From Henriciella sp. AS95 (lineage in GTDB: Bacteria > Pseudomonadota > Alphaproteobacteria > Caulobacterales > Hyphomonadaceae): 64,000 nucleotides of DNA. Below, one piece after another: positions 27,909 to 38,225 of the stretch. Position numbers and translations under genes: made by a program. Below the pieces are notes generated by a model. That model was not told where the DNA came from. It did not search any database and worked only from the letters and a program-made list of their open reading frames with translations. The stretch lies in the NCBI RefSeq assembly GCF_038900055.1, contig NZ_JBBMQM010000001.1:806001-870000 (forward strand), given 5' to 3'. Every line of letters starts with the position of its first letter. The first letter of the stretch is position 1.

Positions 27909-28778
27909 ATGAGCGACCCGACATACACCCCCCCGAAAGTCTGGACCTGGGACAAGGAGAGCGGCGGACGGTTCGCCAATATTAACCGCCCAATCGCGGG
28001 GCCGACCCATGAGAAAAAACTGCCGGTTGGCGAGCATCCCATCCAGCTCTATTCGCTCGGGACGCCGAACGGGGTCAAAGTCACGATCATGCTGGAAGAG
28101 CTTCTGGCGGCGGGGCATTCAGGGGCAGAATATGATGCCTGGCTGATCAATATCGGCGAGGGCGACCAGTTCAGCTCCGGCTATGTCGAGCTCAATCCGA
28201 ACTCCAAGATTCCGGTCATGGCAGACCACTCGACCGATCCCGTCACCCGCGTCTTCGAGAGCGGCTCGATCCTCCTCTATCTTGCGGACAAGTTCGGCGC
28301 CTTCCTGCCGGAAGATCACTACAAGCGCACCGAAGCGATCAGCTGGTTGATGTGGCAGATGGGCTCTGCGCCCTATCTCGGCGGCGGCTTTGGGCACTTT
28401 TATGCCTATGCGCCGGAGAAGTACGAGTACCCGATCAATCGCTTTGCCATGGAAGTGAAGCGCCAGATGGACGTGCTCGACCGTAACCTCGCCGACCGCG
28501 AATATATGGCGGGCGACGAATACTCCATCGCCGACATGGCGATCTGGCCTTGGTATGGCGCAATGGCCAAGGGCATCATCTATGAAGCCGGCGAATTCCT
28601 GCAGGTTCAAGAGTACAAGAACGTCATCCGCTGGACCGACCAGCTTGCCGAGCGCGAAGCCGTCAAACGCGGGCGCATGGTCAACCGGACCTTTGGTGAT
28701 CCCGCGAGCCAGCTACGCGAGCGCCACGACGCCAGCGACTTTGATACCAAGACGCAGGATAAGGTCGGCGAATCATAG
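27909..28778 (+). CDS. yghU: Glutathione-dependent disulfide-bond oxidoreductase YghU
   Basis: 289 residues; almost the whole length follows E. coli YghU, e.g. KVWTWDKESGGRFANINRP, LYSLGTPNGVKVTIMLEELL, YVELNPNSKIPVM, GSILLYLADKFG, GGGFGHFYAYAPEKYEYPINRF and GDEYSIADMAIWPW. This Nu-class GST reduces disulfides with two bound glutathiones. The C-terminus is ERHDASDFDTKTQDKVGES; the last three codons differ from the downstream repeat copy, which would give DKVEAAE. The current stop is therefore probably supplied by an insertion. Confidence 0.94.
   Translation: MSDPTYTPPKVWTWDKESGGRFANINRPIAGPTHEKKLPVGEHPIQLYSLGTPNGVKVTIMLEELLAAGHSGAEYDAWLINIGEGDQFSSGYVELNPNSKIPVMADHSTDPVTRVFESGSILLYLADKFGAFLPEDHYKRTEAISWLMWQMGSAPYLGGGFGHFYAYAPEKYEYPINRFAMEVKRQMDVLDRNLADREYMAGDEYSIADMAIWPWYGAMAKGIIYEAGEFLQVQEYKNVIRWTDQLAEREAVKRGRMVNRTFGDPASQLRERHDASDFDTKTQDKVGES
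28715..28767 (+). repeat. Direct repeat copy 1 (3' end of yghU)
   Basis: 53-bp direct repeat with the copy at 29471-29523: the last 41 bp (28727-28767) are identical and the first 12 differ at 4 positions. It codes for the yghU C-terminus. Repeat period is 756 bp. Confidence 0.93.
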
Positions 28779-28784
28779 AGCCTG

Positions 28785-29432
28785 CTAGGACGGAAAATCT
28801 GGCAAGTAGTTCAATACGCGGGCGGAGCTGGAGGTGCTGCGCTGTTTCAGCCTTAGCTTCCAGTTTTGTTCGGTCCGGTCTGCAAGGTCGGAAAGACCAG
28901 CCCGTCGCGCAACATAGGCAAGATCTGCTGCAGCATGGGAAGGTGCTACGGGCGACGCCTCGCACCCCCATGACTGGTGCCATCCAAACATTTGGCTCCT
29001 GAAACCACTTGAAGAATTGATCGCATCAAGATCGCGCAAAAATAGCGTTTCTGCCTTCTCGATGTGCGGTATCGCTCGCTGGCCCAGTCCAAGATCGACA
29101 GCCAGATGGGCCAACATAATGTGGGCGGCGAAAGCCCGGTAATTCTCACCATCAAACGAAGCGATGCCGCCAACAATGCCGCCCTCGCAACCCAAGAAGC
29201 ATGGTTCATCAGAGCCCTCTGTGGTGATGACACCGAACTTGCGTTCGACTTGGTCGAACAGTCCCTGGATGTATTCGTCTCCAGCGCCGGCTTCAGCACT
29301 TTTCTGGATAGACATGCTTCGAACGACACTGGCGGGGTTTTGCTCGATCGAATCTTCGAGTGCAGCGGACTGACTATGGCCTTCGAATGATGCCACCAGA
29401 CAGAGTAGAATTGCAGAAAAAATAACCCGCAT
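28785..29432 (-). CDS. Secreted protein of unknown family, inside the yghU repeat-flanked insert
   Basis: 215 residues; N-terminal signal peptide of ~21 residues (MRVIFSAILLCLVASFEGHS). I do not recognise the family. The mature part has a CFLGC pair (about residues 78-82) and one later Cys in SWGCEAS, a Gly-rich GGIVGGIASF, and a mainly helical second half. Base composition is visibly poorer in GC than its neighbours and codon choice is less biased. The gene fills most of the ~715 bp between the two direct repeats and points against yghU, so it likely arrived with that segment. Confidence 0.7.
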   Translation of the reverse strand: MRVIFSAILLCLVASFEGHSQSAALEDSIEQNPASVVRSMSIQKSAEAGAGDEYIQGLFDQVERKFGVITTEGSDEPCFLGCEGGIVGGIASFDGENYRAFAAHIMLAHLAVDLGLGQRAIPHIEKAETLFLRDLDAINSSSGFRSQMFGWHQSWGCEASPVAPSHAAADLAYVARRAGLSDLADRTEQNWKLRLKQRSTSSSARVLNYLPDFPS

Positions 29433-29470
29433 CTGAGTAGAATAACGCAGATGAGAGACGGTTGATACTC

Positions 29471-29523
29471 ACACGAGTCCCGCGACGCCAGCGACTTTGA
29501 TACCAAGACGCAGGATAAGGTCG
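29471..29523 (+). repeat. Direct repeat copy 2 (displaced original 3' end of yghU)
   Basis: Identical to 28727-28767 over 29483-29523. Read in the yghU frame it gives DASDFDTKTQDKV and then EAAE and a TAG at 29534-29536, so it looks like the native end of yghU cut off by the insert. Confidence 0.9.
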
Positions 29524-29536
29524 AGGCGGCGGAGTA
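29524..29536 (+). pseudogene. Remnant last codons of ancestral yghU
   Basis: GAG GCG GCG GAG TAG continues the yghU frame straight out of repeat copy 2. It has no start or ribosome-binding site of its own. Confidence 0.6.
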
Positions 29537-29540
29537 GCGC

Positions 29541-30452
29541 TTACTTTCCGCCCAGCAGTTCGCCGGCAATATCCTTCATCAGCGCTGCCAGCGTGCGGAA
29601 TTCGGGCTCCAGCGGCGAGGTTGGCCTCCAGATCAGCGAAACGTTCCGATGGCAGTCCGTGTCGTCGATCCGGCGGACGATGAAGTCCGGATCGCGGCGA
29701 GCCTCGGACAGCGCGTACAGGCTCGGCATGATGGCGTAGCCAGCGCCCATGACCGCCATCTGACGGGCGGCATCGAGGCTCGAGCCCTCATATTCAGCGC
29801 TGATTGTCGTCCCAGCGCGTCTAGCGATGTCCTGAATGAGGCGGCTGAGCCGGTGGCCGGACCCTAGCGTCAGGAAGGGACGGGCCGAGAGCTGGTCGAG
29901 GCTGACAGACTCAGATTTCGCGGCAACAAGATCTTCGGGCGAGCCGCAAACCCATAAGTCTTCGCGGAACATGATTTCGCTGCTCATCCCGCCATGCGCG
30001 TCGGCGGTCGAGATGATGACATCGAACCGGCCTTCGCGAAGTCCCTGATCGAGTTCAAGCGTATCGCATTCGCTGACTTTGAGACGGAGTTCGGGAAATC
30101 GCTCATGCAGACGTCGCGTGACAGCAGGTAGGAGATAAGGCCCGATGGACGGCAGGACGCCCAGTCTTATACGGCCAGCCATCGTGTTGTGCGCGCCGAG
30201 GGCCAGCGTCTTCAGCTCTTCAACATCGTTCAGAATCCGGCGCGCCATGCGAACGATGTCCTCGCCGATTGGCGTTACTGTCGCGCCTTTTCGGCCCCGC
30301 TCGAATATTGTGACACCGAGTGTCGCCTCAGCCTCGGCAAGCTGAGTCGAGAGGCTTGGCTGGCTAACATGAAGCCGGCGGGCCGCCTCATGAAAGCGGC
30401 CGCTATCGGCGATCGCAACGATATATTGAAGCTGTCTGAGGGTCGGTCTCAT
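29541..30452 (-). CDS. OxyR-like LysR regulator lacking the peroxide-sensing cysteines
   Basis: 303 residues. HTH at ~1-60 (LRQLQYIVAIADSGRFHEAARRLHVSQPSLSTQLAEAE) and an effector domain closest to OxyR (PSIGPYLLPAVTRRLHERFPELRL, DVIIS, LTLGSGHRLSRL, GYAIMPSLYAL). In OxyR the peroxidatic Cys199 follows GH; here Arg201 does, and the resolving position is Ala210. Cys129 and Cys169 are elsewhere. It cannot use the known disulfide switch and probably senses something else. Divergent from a small basic ORF and the carbonic anhydrase gene. Confidence 0.85.
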   Translation of the reverse strand: MRPTLRQLQYIVAIADSGRFHEAARRLHVSQPSLSTQLAEAEATLGVTIFERGRKGATVTPIGEDIVRMARRILNDVEELKTLALGAHNTMAGRIRLGVLPSIGPYLLPAVTRRLHERFPELRLKVSECDTLELDQGLREGRFDVIISTADAHGGMSSEIMFREDLWVCGSPEDLVAAKSESVSLDQLSARPFLTLGSGHRLSRLIQDIARRAGTTISAEYEGSSLDAARQMAVMGAGYAIMPSLYALSEARRDPDFIVRRIDDTDCHRNVSLIWRPTSPLEPEFRTLAALMKDIAGELLGGK

Positions 30453-30457
30453 GATAG

Positions 30458-30506
30458 TTTTTGATTATCGAAAACACGATTACTTTCAATTGGAACTATC
30501 AATTGG
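30458..30506. promoter_or_regulatory. Candidate LysR operator between the OxyR-like gene and the carbonic anhydrase unit
   Basis: Interrupted palindrome TTTTTGAT-T-ATCGAAAA (30458-30474, one mismatch), starting six bases upstream of the regulator's start codon, plus a direct repeat TCAATTGG (30486-30493 and 30499-30506). The region is AT-rich compared with its surroundings. Several ATAG/CTAT half-sites resemble OxyR-type binding. Likely autoregulation and control of the rightward genes. Confidence 0.5.
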
Positions 30507-30534
30507 TCAACCCACCTGTCTCCTATCACTAACA

Positions 30535-30684
30535 ATGGAGACCAAAGTGACCAGAACCCGAAAAATCCTTCGCCGCCGGAAAATGTTCCGCAAGATGAAG
30601 AAGGATCTTCAGACCAGAATGGCGAGGGTTCATCTGACCGATGCAGGCTGGCCGGCAGGGCAAATCACCCGCTCGCCGGTTTGA
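30535..30684 (+). CDS. Possible 49-residue strongly basic protein
   Basis: From ATG 30535 the frame gives a peptide dominated by Arg and Lys over its first ~35 residues (RTRKILRRRKMFRKMKKD). No good ribosome-binding site is seen before the ATG, and no family is recognised. It is the only coding candidate in the 367-bp stretch 30453-30819; the rest (30685-30819) holds the carbonic anhydrase leader, in which I see no clear motif other than AAAAGGAG before the start. Confidence 0.4.
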   Translation: METKVTRTRKILRRRKMFRKMKKDLQTRMARVHLTDAGWPAGQITRSPV

Positions 30685-30819
30685 GCCTGAGTGAATTGCG
30701 CGCAGCCAACGCCCCCTGAATGGCTGGCGCGAGTTGCCGGACGCCAGATCTGAATTTCCTCCCTCTCACTCACGGATCAGGCGTCCGGCCAATCTTTCAA
30801 ACCCTAAAAGGAGCTCGAC

Positions 30820-31557
30820 ATGACCCAGACCCTTTCCCGCCGCGGCCTTCTCGCATCAAGCGGGGCTGCAGGACTTGCCCTGACCGGCTGCGCGACCGCG
30901 GCATCAGCACAGACGGTCGCAGCCGTTTCGCCAGCGCCCACCAAAGATGGTCGCACCACGCTGGATGCGGACGGTGCGCTGGCGTTTCTGAAAGAAGGCA
31001 ATCAGGCTTTTCTGGAGGGCCGTATCAGCAATCCCGACATCAGTGCTGAGCGGAAGCTTGAGCTGGCCAAGGGACAAGCGCCGTTTTGTGCTTATGTCAC
31101 CTGCTCCGACAGCCGCGTGCCGCCTGAGCTTCTTTTCGGGCGCGGCCTCGGCGAGCTCTTCATCATTCGCAATGCTGGCAACACCGTTGATACGGTCGCC
31201 ATGGGGTCAATCGAATATGCGGTGGCCGAACTGGGCGTCCCGCTTGTCGTCGTGATGGGTCATGAGAGCTGCGGTGCCGTGAAGGCGGCAATGTCGGTGG
31301 TGGACTCGAACGCACGGTTCCCGGGATCCATAGGCGGCATGGTTGAACCGATCATTCCGGCAGTGCTGGAAGCGCGCGGCGCAGAGGGCGACGAGACAGA
31401 AAATGCTGTGAAGCAGAATGTCCGCCGCGTCGTGCGTAGCTTGCGAGAGGATTCAGACCCGCTGCTGCTTGAGCCGCAAAAGGCTGGAAAAGTGAAGGTT
31501 GTCGGCGCGTATTATCACCTCGACACGGGCTTCGTGGACTTCTTCGACACGGTTTGA
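30820..31557 (+). CDS. Exported beta-class carbonic anhydrase
   Basis: 245 residues. The N-terminus has a twin-arginine (SRRGLLASSG) signal and a lipobox-like LTGC at Cys24, so the enzyme is probably folded in the cytosol and exported by Tat. The beta-CA zinc ligands are visible: Cys and Asp-Arg in TCSDSRVPPE, and His-x-x-Cys in GHESCGAVKA. It interconverts CO2 and bicarbonate, here in the periplasm. AAAAGGAG lies 6 bases before the ATG. The last 43 bp overlap the MFS gene tail to tail. Confidence 0.9.
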   Translation: MTQTLSRRGLLASSGAAGLALTGCATAASAQTVAAVSPAPTKDGRTTLDADGALAFLKEGNQAFLEGRISNPDISAERKLELAKGQAPFCAYVTCSDSRVPPELLFGRGLGELFIIRNAGNTVDTVAMGSIEYAVAELGVPLVVVMGHESCGAVKAAMSVVDSNARFPGSIGGMVEPIIPAVLEARGAEGDETENAVKQNVRRVVRSLREDSDPLLLEPQKAGKVKVVGAYYHLDTGFVDFFDTV

Positions 31558-32747
31558 ACGGGCTCGGCCTCTCTCGAATATTCAGGCAGGACCAAGAGCG
31601 CGAGCACAGCGAGAAGCTGCAGGCCTGCACCGGCGATTGCCAGGGGCAGAAGGCCCTGGTCGATGAAGGGAGAGACCAGCGCGGTTCCTCCGGCTGCGAC
31701 CGCAAATATGCCGAGGATCGTGGTTGAAGAGGCGCGGTCATCATCGCCCTTACCGGCCATGATGGCGCGCAGGAAGCCGGGCGGGCCGCGAAAGCCCAGG
31801 CCGGCATTCACCAGAACAAAAATCGGCGCTAGCCAGATCGGATCGCCGTTTCCGAACAGGGCAAAGAGCAACACAAGCACCGCGCCGGTCGCTGCCATGC
31901 CCGTGCCGAAGCTGATCATCGGCTCGGGGCCGAAACGTTTGACCAGGCTGCCGGTCGTGTTGGAGGCGATGATGAAGCAGGAAATGCCGACCACCTGCAT
32001 GGTGATGAAGTGCATCATCGTGCCGCCCATCGAGTTTACGATAACCGCCGGGGCGCCAAATACGAAGACCAGCAATCCGCCGACGACCAGGGCCTGACTG
32101 AGGCCGTAGCGCATGAAGACGGGCGAGGCCATCAGACGCCAATAGGACCCCTTGCCGCGTGCGCTGTCCTTCGACGGTGGAAGAATGCCGCCCCATGCGA
32201 TGAAGACGACGGAAAGAACAATGGCGAGCGCTGCGGTCACAAAGAAAGGAAGCTTCCAGCCGCCTTGCTGGACGAGCCAAAGCCCAGCGATTGGCGCGCC
32301 TGCCGGGGTCAGGCTTTCAATACTGGAGAGCGCACCAATGGCGCGCGTGGCGCCCTGCTCGGAAAACAGCGCCCGGATGATCCCCGGCGCAAACACGGCT
32401 GGCGCGGCCGAGGCGAGGCCCTGAACAAACCGCACGGCCAGCAGGGACAACATGTCCGGCGACAGGGTCGCCAGCCCAGACAGGAGGCCATAGGCCAGCA
32501 AGGCGAGAACCAGACAGCGGCGGCGACCAAAACGCTCGCCCAGCACGCCGAACAGGATGAGCCCTGTCCCAGAACCGGCAACGTAGGACGCGATGACGAG
32601 CTGCGCGGTTTCCTCGCTGCCGGGCAGATGCTCGTGCAGCGTGGGAACCGCAGGCAGCACAAGGTCTATACCAGCGATGCCGAGCACCGTTCCGAGTACG
32701 ATCAGGACGCAGGCGAGAACGGGGTAGGGGGACGCCTTTTCAGTCAC
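31515..32747 (-). CDS. MFS transporter, DHA1 (Bcr/CflA-like) drug-efflux type
   Basis: 410 residues with 12 predicted membrane helices. The A-motif region FGVLGERFGRRRCLVLALLAYGL lies after helix 2, and ASAAPAVFAPGIIRALF with TPAGAPIAGLWL correspond to helices 4-5 of proton-driven drug efflux proteins. Substrate unknown. It is the last gene of the long methionine-region unit, overlapping the VOC gene by 8 bp. Confidence 0.85.
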   Translation of the reverse strand: MTEKASPYPVLACVLIVLGTVLGIAGIDLVLPAVPTLHEHLPGSEETAQLVIASYVAGSGTGLILFGVLGERFGRRRCLVLALLAYGLLSGLATLSPDMLSLLAVRFVQGLASAAPAVFAPGIIRALFSEQGATRAIGALSSIESLTPAGAPIAGLWLVQQGGWKLPFFVTAALAIVLSVVFIAWGGILPPSKDSARGKGSYWRLMASPVFMRYGLSQALVVGGLLVFVFGAPAVIVNSMGGTMMHFITMQVVGISCFIIASNTTGSLVKRFGPEPMISFGTGMAATGAVLVLLFALFGNGDPIWLAPIFVLVNAGLGFRGPPGFLRAIMAGKGDDDRASSTTILGIFAVAAGGTALVSPFIDQGLLPLAIAGAGLQLLAVLALLVLPEYSREAEPVQTVSKKSTKPVSR

Positions 32748-33126
32748 GCGCAGGCTCGATCAGGTCCCACTTGTTGCCGAACGGGTCCTGGAAAACGACG
32801 ACCTTTCCATAGGTTTCAGACCGCGGAGATTCCAGAAATCTGACGCCAGATTTGAGGTACAATGCGTACGCCCCCTCGAAGTCATCGACGTTCAGGAAGA
32901 AGCCGACCCGGCCACCGGTCTGATTGCCGATGGTGGCCCGTTCGGCGTCGTTCTTCGGCTCCGCGAGAAGGATGGCTGTTTCAGCGCCTGGGGGCGCGAC
33001 ACGCACCCAGCGCTTGGTGTCGCTGAGCTTCGTGTCTTCGAGTAGCGCGAAACCTAATACGCTGACATAGAAATCGATCGCCTTGTCATAGTCAGGGACG
33101 ACCAGCGTAAAGGCTGCAATCTTCAT
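32740..33126 (-). CDS. VOC (glyoxalase/dioxygenase fold) family protein
   Basis: 128 residues made of two beta-alpha-beta-beta-beta modules: MKIAAFTLVVPDYDKAIDFYVSVLGFALLED at the N-terminus and GFFLNVDDFEGAYALYLKSGV ... VVFQDPFGNKWDLIEP at the C-terminus. His at the first metal position is absent, but Glu at the end (LIEP) is present. Function unknown; glyoxalase, thiol-transferase and dioxygenase activities all occur in this fold. Three bp downstream of metH part 2. Confidence 0.85.
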   Translation of the reverse strand: MKIAAFTLVVPDYDKAIDFYVSVLGFALLEDTKLSDTKRWVRVAPPGAETAILLAEPKNDAERATIGNQTGGRVGFFLNVDDFEGAYALYLKSGVRFLESPRSETYGKVVVFQDPFGNKWDLIEPARD

Positions 33127-33129
33127 GGG

Positions 33130-35775
<2,646 letters not shown>

Positions 35776-35976
35776 TTAGTCCGGATCTCCGGGAGTTTTG
35801 AAGCGGACATAGCCAAGTGGCAGTCCGACGAGAAAGAAAGTCATCGCTGCGCCGATGCCTGCACAAATGCTGGCGGGAAGGGCACCGAGGCCAAATGCCG
35901 ATGCGAGCATGCGGACAAGGGCGTAGGCGACGATTGCGGCAATAACGCCGAGGCCGAATTTAAGGGCTGAACTCAT
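35776..35976 (-). CDS. 66-residue membrane protein of unknown function
   Basis: Start at ATG 35976, which overlaps the stop of the preceding gene (ATGA). Two hydrophobic helices (LGVIAAIVAYALVRMLASA and ICAGIGAAMTFFLVGLPLGYV) with a basic C-terminal tail. The stop abuts the metH ATG with no gap, so its translation probably feeds ribosomes into metH. Confidence 0.72.
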   Translation of the reverse strand: MSSALKFGLGVIAAIVAYALVRMLASAFGLGALPASICAGIGAAMTFFLVGLPLGYVRFKTPGDPD

Positions 35977-36536
35977 GATGATGTCTCCGATTTGATACCG
36001 GGCAGGCCGTCTATGCTGGTTGCATTGCCTTCGCGCCAGCGTTGTTCCCATGTCCGTCCATCGGTGCGTGGGTTGTCGGCATAACGCCTGAGTTGCTCTC
36101 GCTCGCCCTTGAAGTCGTAGAAGGGCACACCCCAGCCGCAGCTGTCAGAGATGCGGTCGAGCTTCACGGTCACGATGGCGCGGGCCTTGTCGAAGGCCGG
36201 GAAGAGCTTGAGCAGGTCTGGAAAGCGCGGATCGTCGAACTGGACCGCTTCGCCCTTGCCATAGAGGCGGACGATATTGGCCGCGCCCTCGAAAGCGCAG
36301 AACATGATGGTGATCCGGCCATTTTCCTTCAGATGCGCCATCGTCTCGATACCAGAGCCGCCAAGGTCGAGCCAGGCGACCGTCTCCTCATCGATGACGA
36401 CGAAACTGTCATAGCCCTTCGGGCTGACATTGACGTGGCCATCATCTGCAAGCGGTGCAGTGGCGACGAAGAACATCTTCTGCGCACTGATGAAGTCGAT
36501 CAGCCTGTCGTTCAGTTTGTCATACGTCTTGCCCAT
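35973..36536 (-). CDS. Pyridoxamine 5'-phosphate oxidase-fold protein
   Basis: 187 residues from ATG 36536; the longer frame runs through lysE. The FMN-binding split barrel is visible: FISAQKMFFVATAPLADDGHVNVSPKGYDSFVVIDEETVAWLDLGGSGIETMAHLKENGRITIMFCAFEG. This subgroup is usually a flavin- or F420-type reductase of unknown substrate rather than true PdxH. Ten bp after lysE and overlapping the next gene by 4 bp. Confidence 0.87.
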   Translation of the reverse strand: MGKTYDKLNDRLIDFISAQKMFFVATAPLADDGHVNVSPKGYDSFVVIDEETVAWLDLGGSGIETMAHLKENGRITIMFCAFEGAANIVRLYGKGEAVQFDDPRFPDLLKLFPAFDKARAIVTVKLDRISDSCGWGVPFYDFKGEREQLRRYADNPRTDGRTWEQRWREGNATSIDGLPGIKSETSS

Positions 36537-36546
36537 GTCGTTCCCC

Positions 36547-37164
36547 TCAGACCGCAGTTTTGATGGCGACCCATACGGCGACGCCGACGAGCATGATAGC
36601 AAAGAGCTGGCCTGTGCGTCTGCGTCTCTCCGAATTGTCGAGATAACCCGTAACCGAGCTAGCGCCGCCCACAATTGCGAGATGAACAACAGTCGCAACA
36701 GCGACGTAGCTGAGCGTAAGGACGATTGCGTCAGCGGGGCCGCTATCCTTGTCCGGGATGAAGGAGGGGAGGACGGTGATGTAAAACAGGAAAGCCTTCG
36801 GATTGAGCAGGTTTGTGATGAGGCCGCGCGTAAAACTTTCGCTCATGATCGGGCCGCTGCGCGCGGGCGCAGCCTCAAGCGCAGTGTCGCGCCAGGTGTC
36901 CCAGGCCAGCCATAGGAGGTAGGCAACGCCAGCCCAGCGCAGCGTTTCGTAGGCCAGCCTGTGTTCCGCAATGATGGCGGAAAAGCCGAATGCAGCGAGC
37001 AGGCCGATGATCAACAGGCCGAGCGCAACTCCAGCACTGGCGGCCAGCCCGGCGAGACGTCCATTCTGTGCACTGAGGAGGGCGATGTAGAACATGTTGG
37101 GTCCAGGTGTGAGCTCGATTGCGATGCTCGCGATCAGAAATGGCGCGAGATCGGCGAAGGTCAT
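36547..37164 (-). CDS. LysE/RhtB family amino-acid exporter
   Basis: 205 residues, about six membrane helices. The family signature ELTPGPNMFYIALLSAQNGRLAGLAASAGVALGLL is at the N-terminus. Members export lysine, threonine, homoserine or related amino acids. In this operon export of homocysteine- or methionine-family metabolites is plausible, but that is inference. It overlaps the end of the homocysteine methyltransferase gene by 4 bp. Confidence 0.88.
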   Translation of the reverse strand: MTFADLAPFLIASIAIELTPGPNMFYIALLSAQNGRLAGLAASAGVALGLLIIGLLAAFGFSAIIAEHRLAYETLRWAGVAYLLWLAWDTWRDTALEAAPARSGPIMSESFTRGLITNLLNPKAFLFYITVLPSFIPDKDSGPADAIVLTLSYVAVATVVHLAIVGGASSVTGYLDNSERRRRTGQLFAIMLVGVAVWVAIKTAV

Positions 37165-38225
37165 GCCGCTTCGAAGGGTTCCAGACCCGAAAGCCGCATG
37201 GCGAGCCGGCGTGTGGCCGGTTGGCGTGGCTGCAGGCCTTCAACGGACTTTGCAATGGCTGCGATATGCTCCGGGCCGGTGCCGCAGCAGCCGCCAAGGA
37301 TGTTGACGATACCGTCTCTGGCCCAGGCATTGACCGCGCCGGATGTTTCTTCGGCGGTCTCGTCATACTCGCCCATTTCATTGGGCAGGCCAGCATTGGG
37401 ATAAGCGGCGACAAGCGTGTTGGCGATGCGAGAGAGCTCGGCGATGTGCGGACGCATCAGATCGGCCCCGAGCGCGCAGTTGAGGCCGATGGCAAATGGC
37501 TTGGCGTGGCGCACCGAGTTCCAGAACGCCTCGACCGTCTGGCCCGACAGCGTGCGGCCCGAGCGGTCCGTGATCGTGCCGGAAATCCAGATCGGCAGCT
37601 TTTCCATGCCCTCCGCTTCAAGATCCATGATTGCCTTGATACAGGCCTTGCAATTGAGCGTGTCGGTAATCGTCTCGATGAGATAGAGGTCCACGCCGCC
37701 TTCATTCAGGGCCTGAATCTGCTCGCGATAAGCCTGGTAGACCTGATCGAAGGTCACTTCGCGGGCGCCGGGGTCATTCACGTCCGAAGACATGGACAGC
37801 ATCTTGTTGAGCGGGCCGATGGAGCCGGCGAGAAAGCGCGGCTTGTCTGGCGTCTTCGCTGTCCAGGCATCAGCAGCCTCGCGTCCGATGCGAGCGCCTT
37901 CCAGGTTGAGCTGGCGCACGGTTTCGGCGTCCAGATCATAGTCGGCCTGCGCGATGGTCGTGGCCGAGAAAGTGTTGGTTTCGGAAATGTCTGCGCCGGC
38001 CTCGTAATAGGCGTCATGAAGCTCGCGCACGATGTCGGGGCGCGTCAGGCAGAGAATGTCATTATTGCCCTTCTGCTCGCCGGGCAGGGTGTATTTGTCC
38101 GACTGAAAGTCCGTTTCGCTGAGACCTTTGCGCTGGAACATCACGCCCCAGGAGCCGTCGAAGACGAGGATGCGCTCTTTAGCAATGGACTTTAGGGTAT
38201 CGATGCGTTTCTGGCGGTCGGTCAT
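37161..38225 (-). CDS. metH: Homocysteine S-methyltransferase module of split methionine synthase
   Basis: 354 residues equivalent to MetH module 1. FDGSWGVMFQRKGL marks the barrel start. The three zinc-binding cysteines are Cys250 (GLNCALGADLM) and Cys313-Cys314 (GGCCGTGPEHI). It binds homocysteine and must act with the cobalamin module encoded 1.4 kb downstream. It overlaps its neighbours by 4 bp on both sides. Confidence 0.94.
   Translation of the reverse strand: MTDRQKRIDTLKSIAKERILVFDGSWGVMFQRKGLSETDFQSDKYTLPGEQKGNNDILCLTRPDIVRELHDAYYEAGADISETNTFSATTIAQADYDLDAETVRQLNLEGARIGREAADAWTAKTPDKPRFLAGSIGPLNKMLSMSSDVNDPGAREVTFDQVYQAYREQIQALNEGGVDLYLIETITDTLNCKACIKAIMDLEAEGMEKLPIWISGTITDRSGRTLSGQTVEAFWNSVRHAKPFAIGLNCALGADLMRPHIAELSRIANTLVAAYPNAGLPNEMGEYDETAEETSGAVNAWARDGIVNILGGCCGTGPEHIAAIAKSVEGLQPRQPATRRLAMRLSGLEPFEAA

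Noticed and set aside
28715-29536. Insertion sequence at the yghU end
   Set aside because: No transposase and no terminal inverted repeats were found; the repeats are direct and far longer than a target-site duplication.
37119-38195. 358-codon open frame opposite the homocysteine methyltransferase gene
   Set aside because: Antisense shadow with no recognisable domain.
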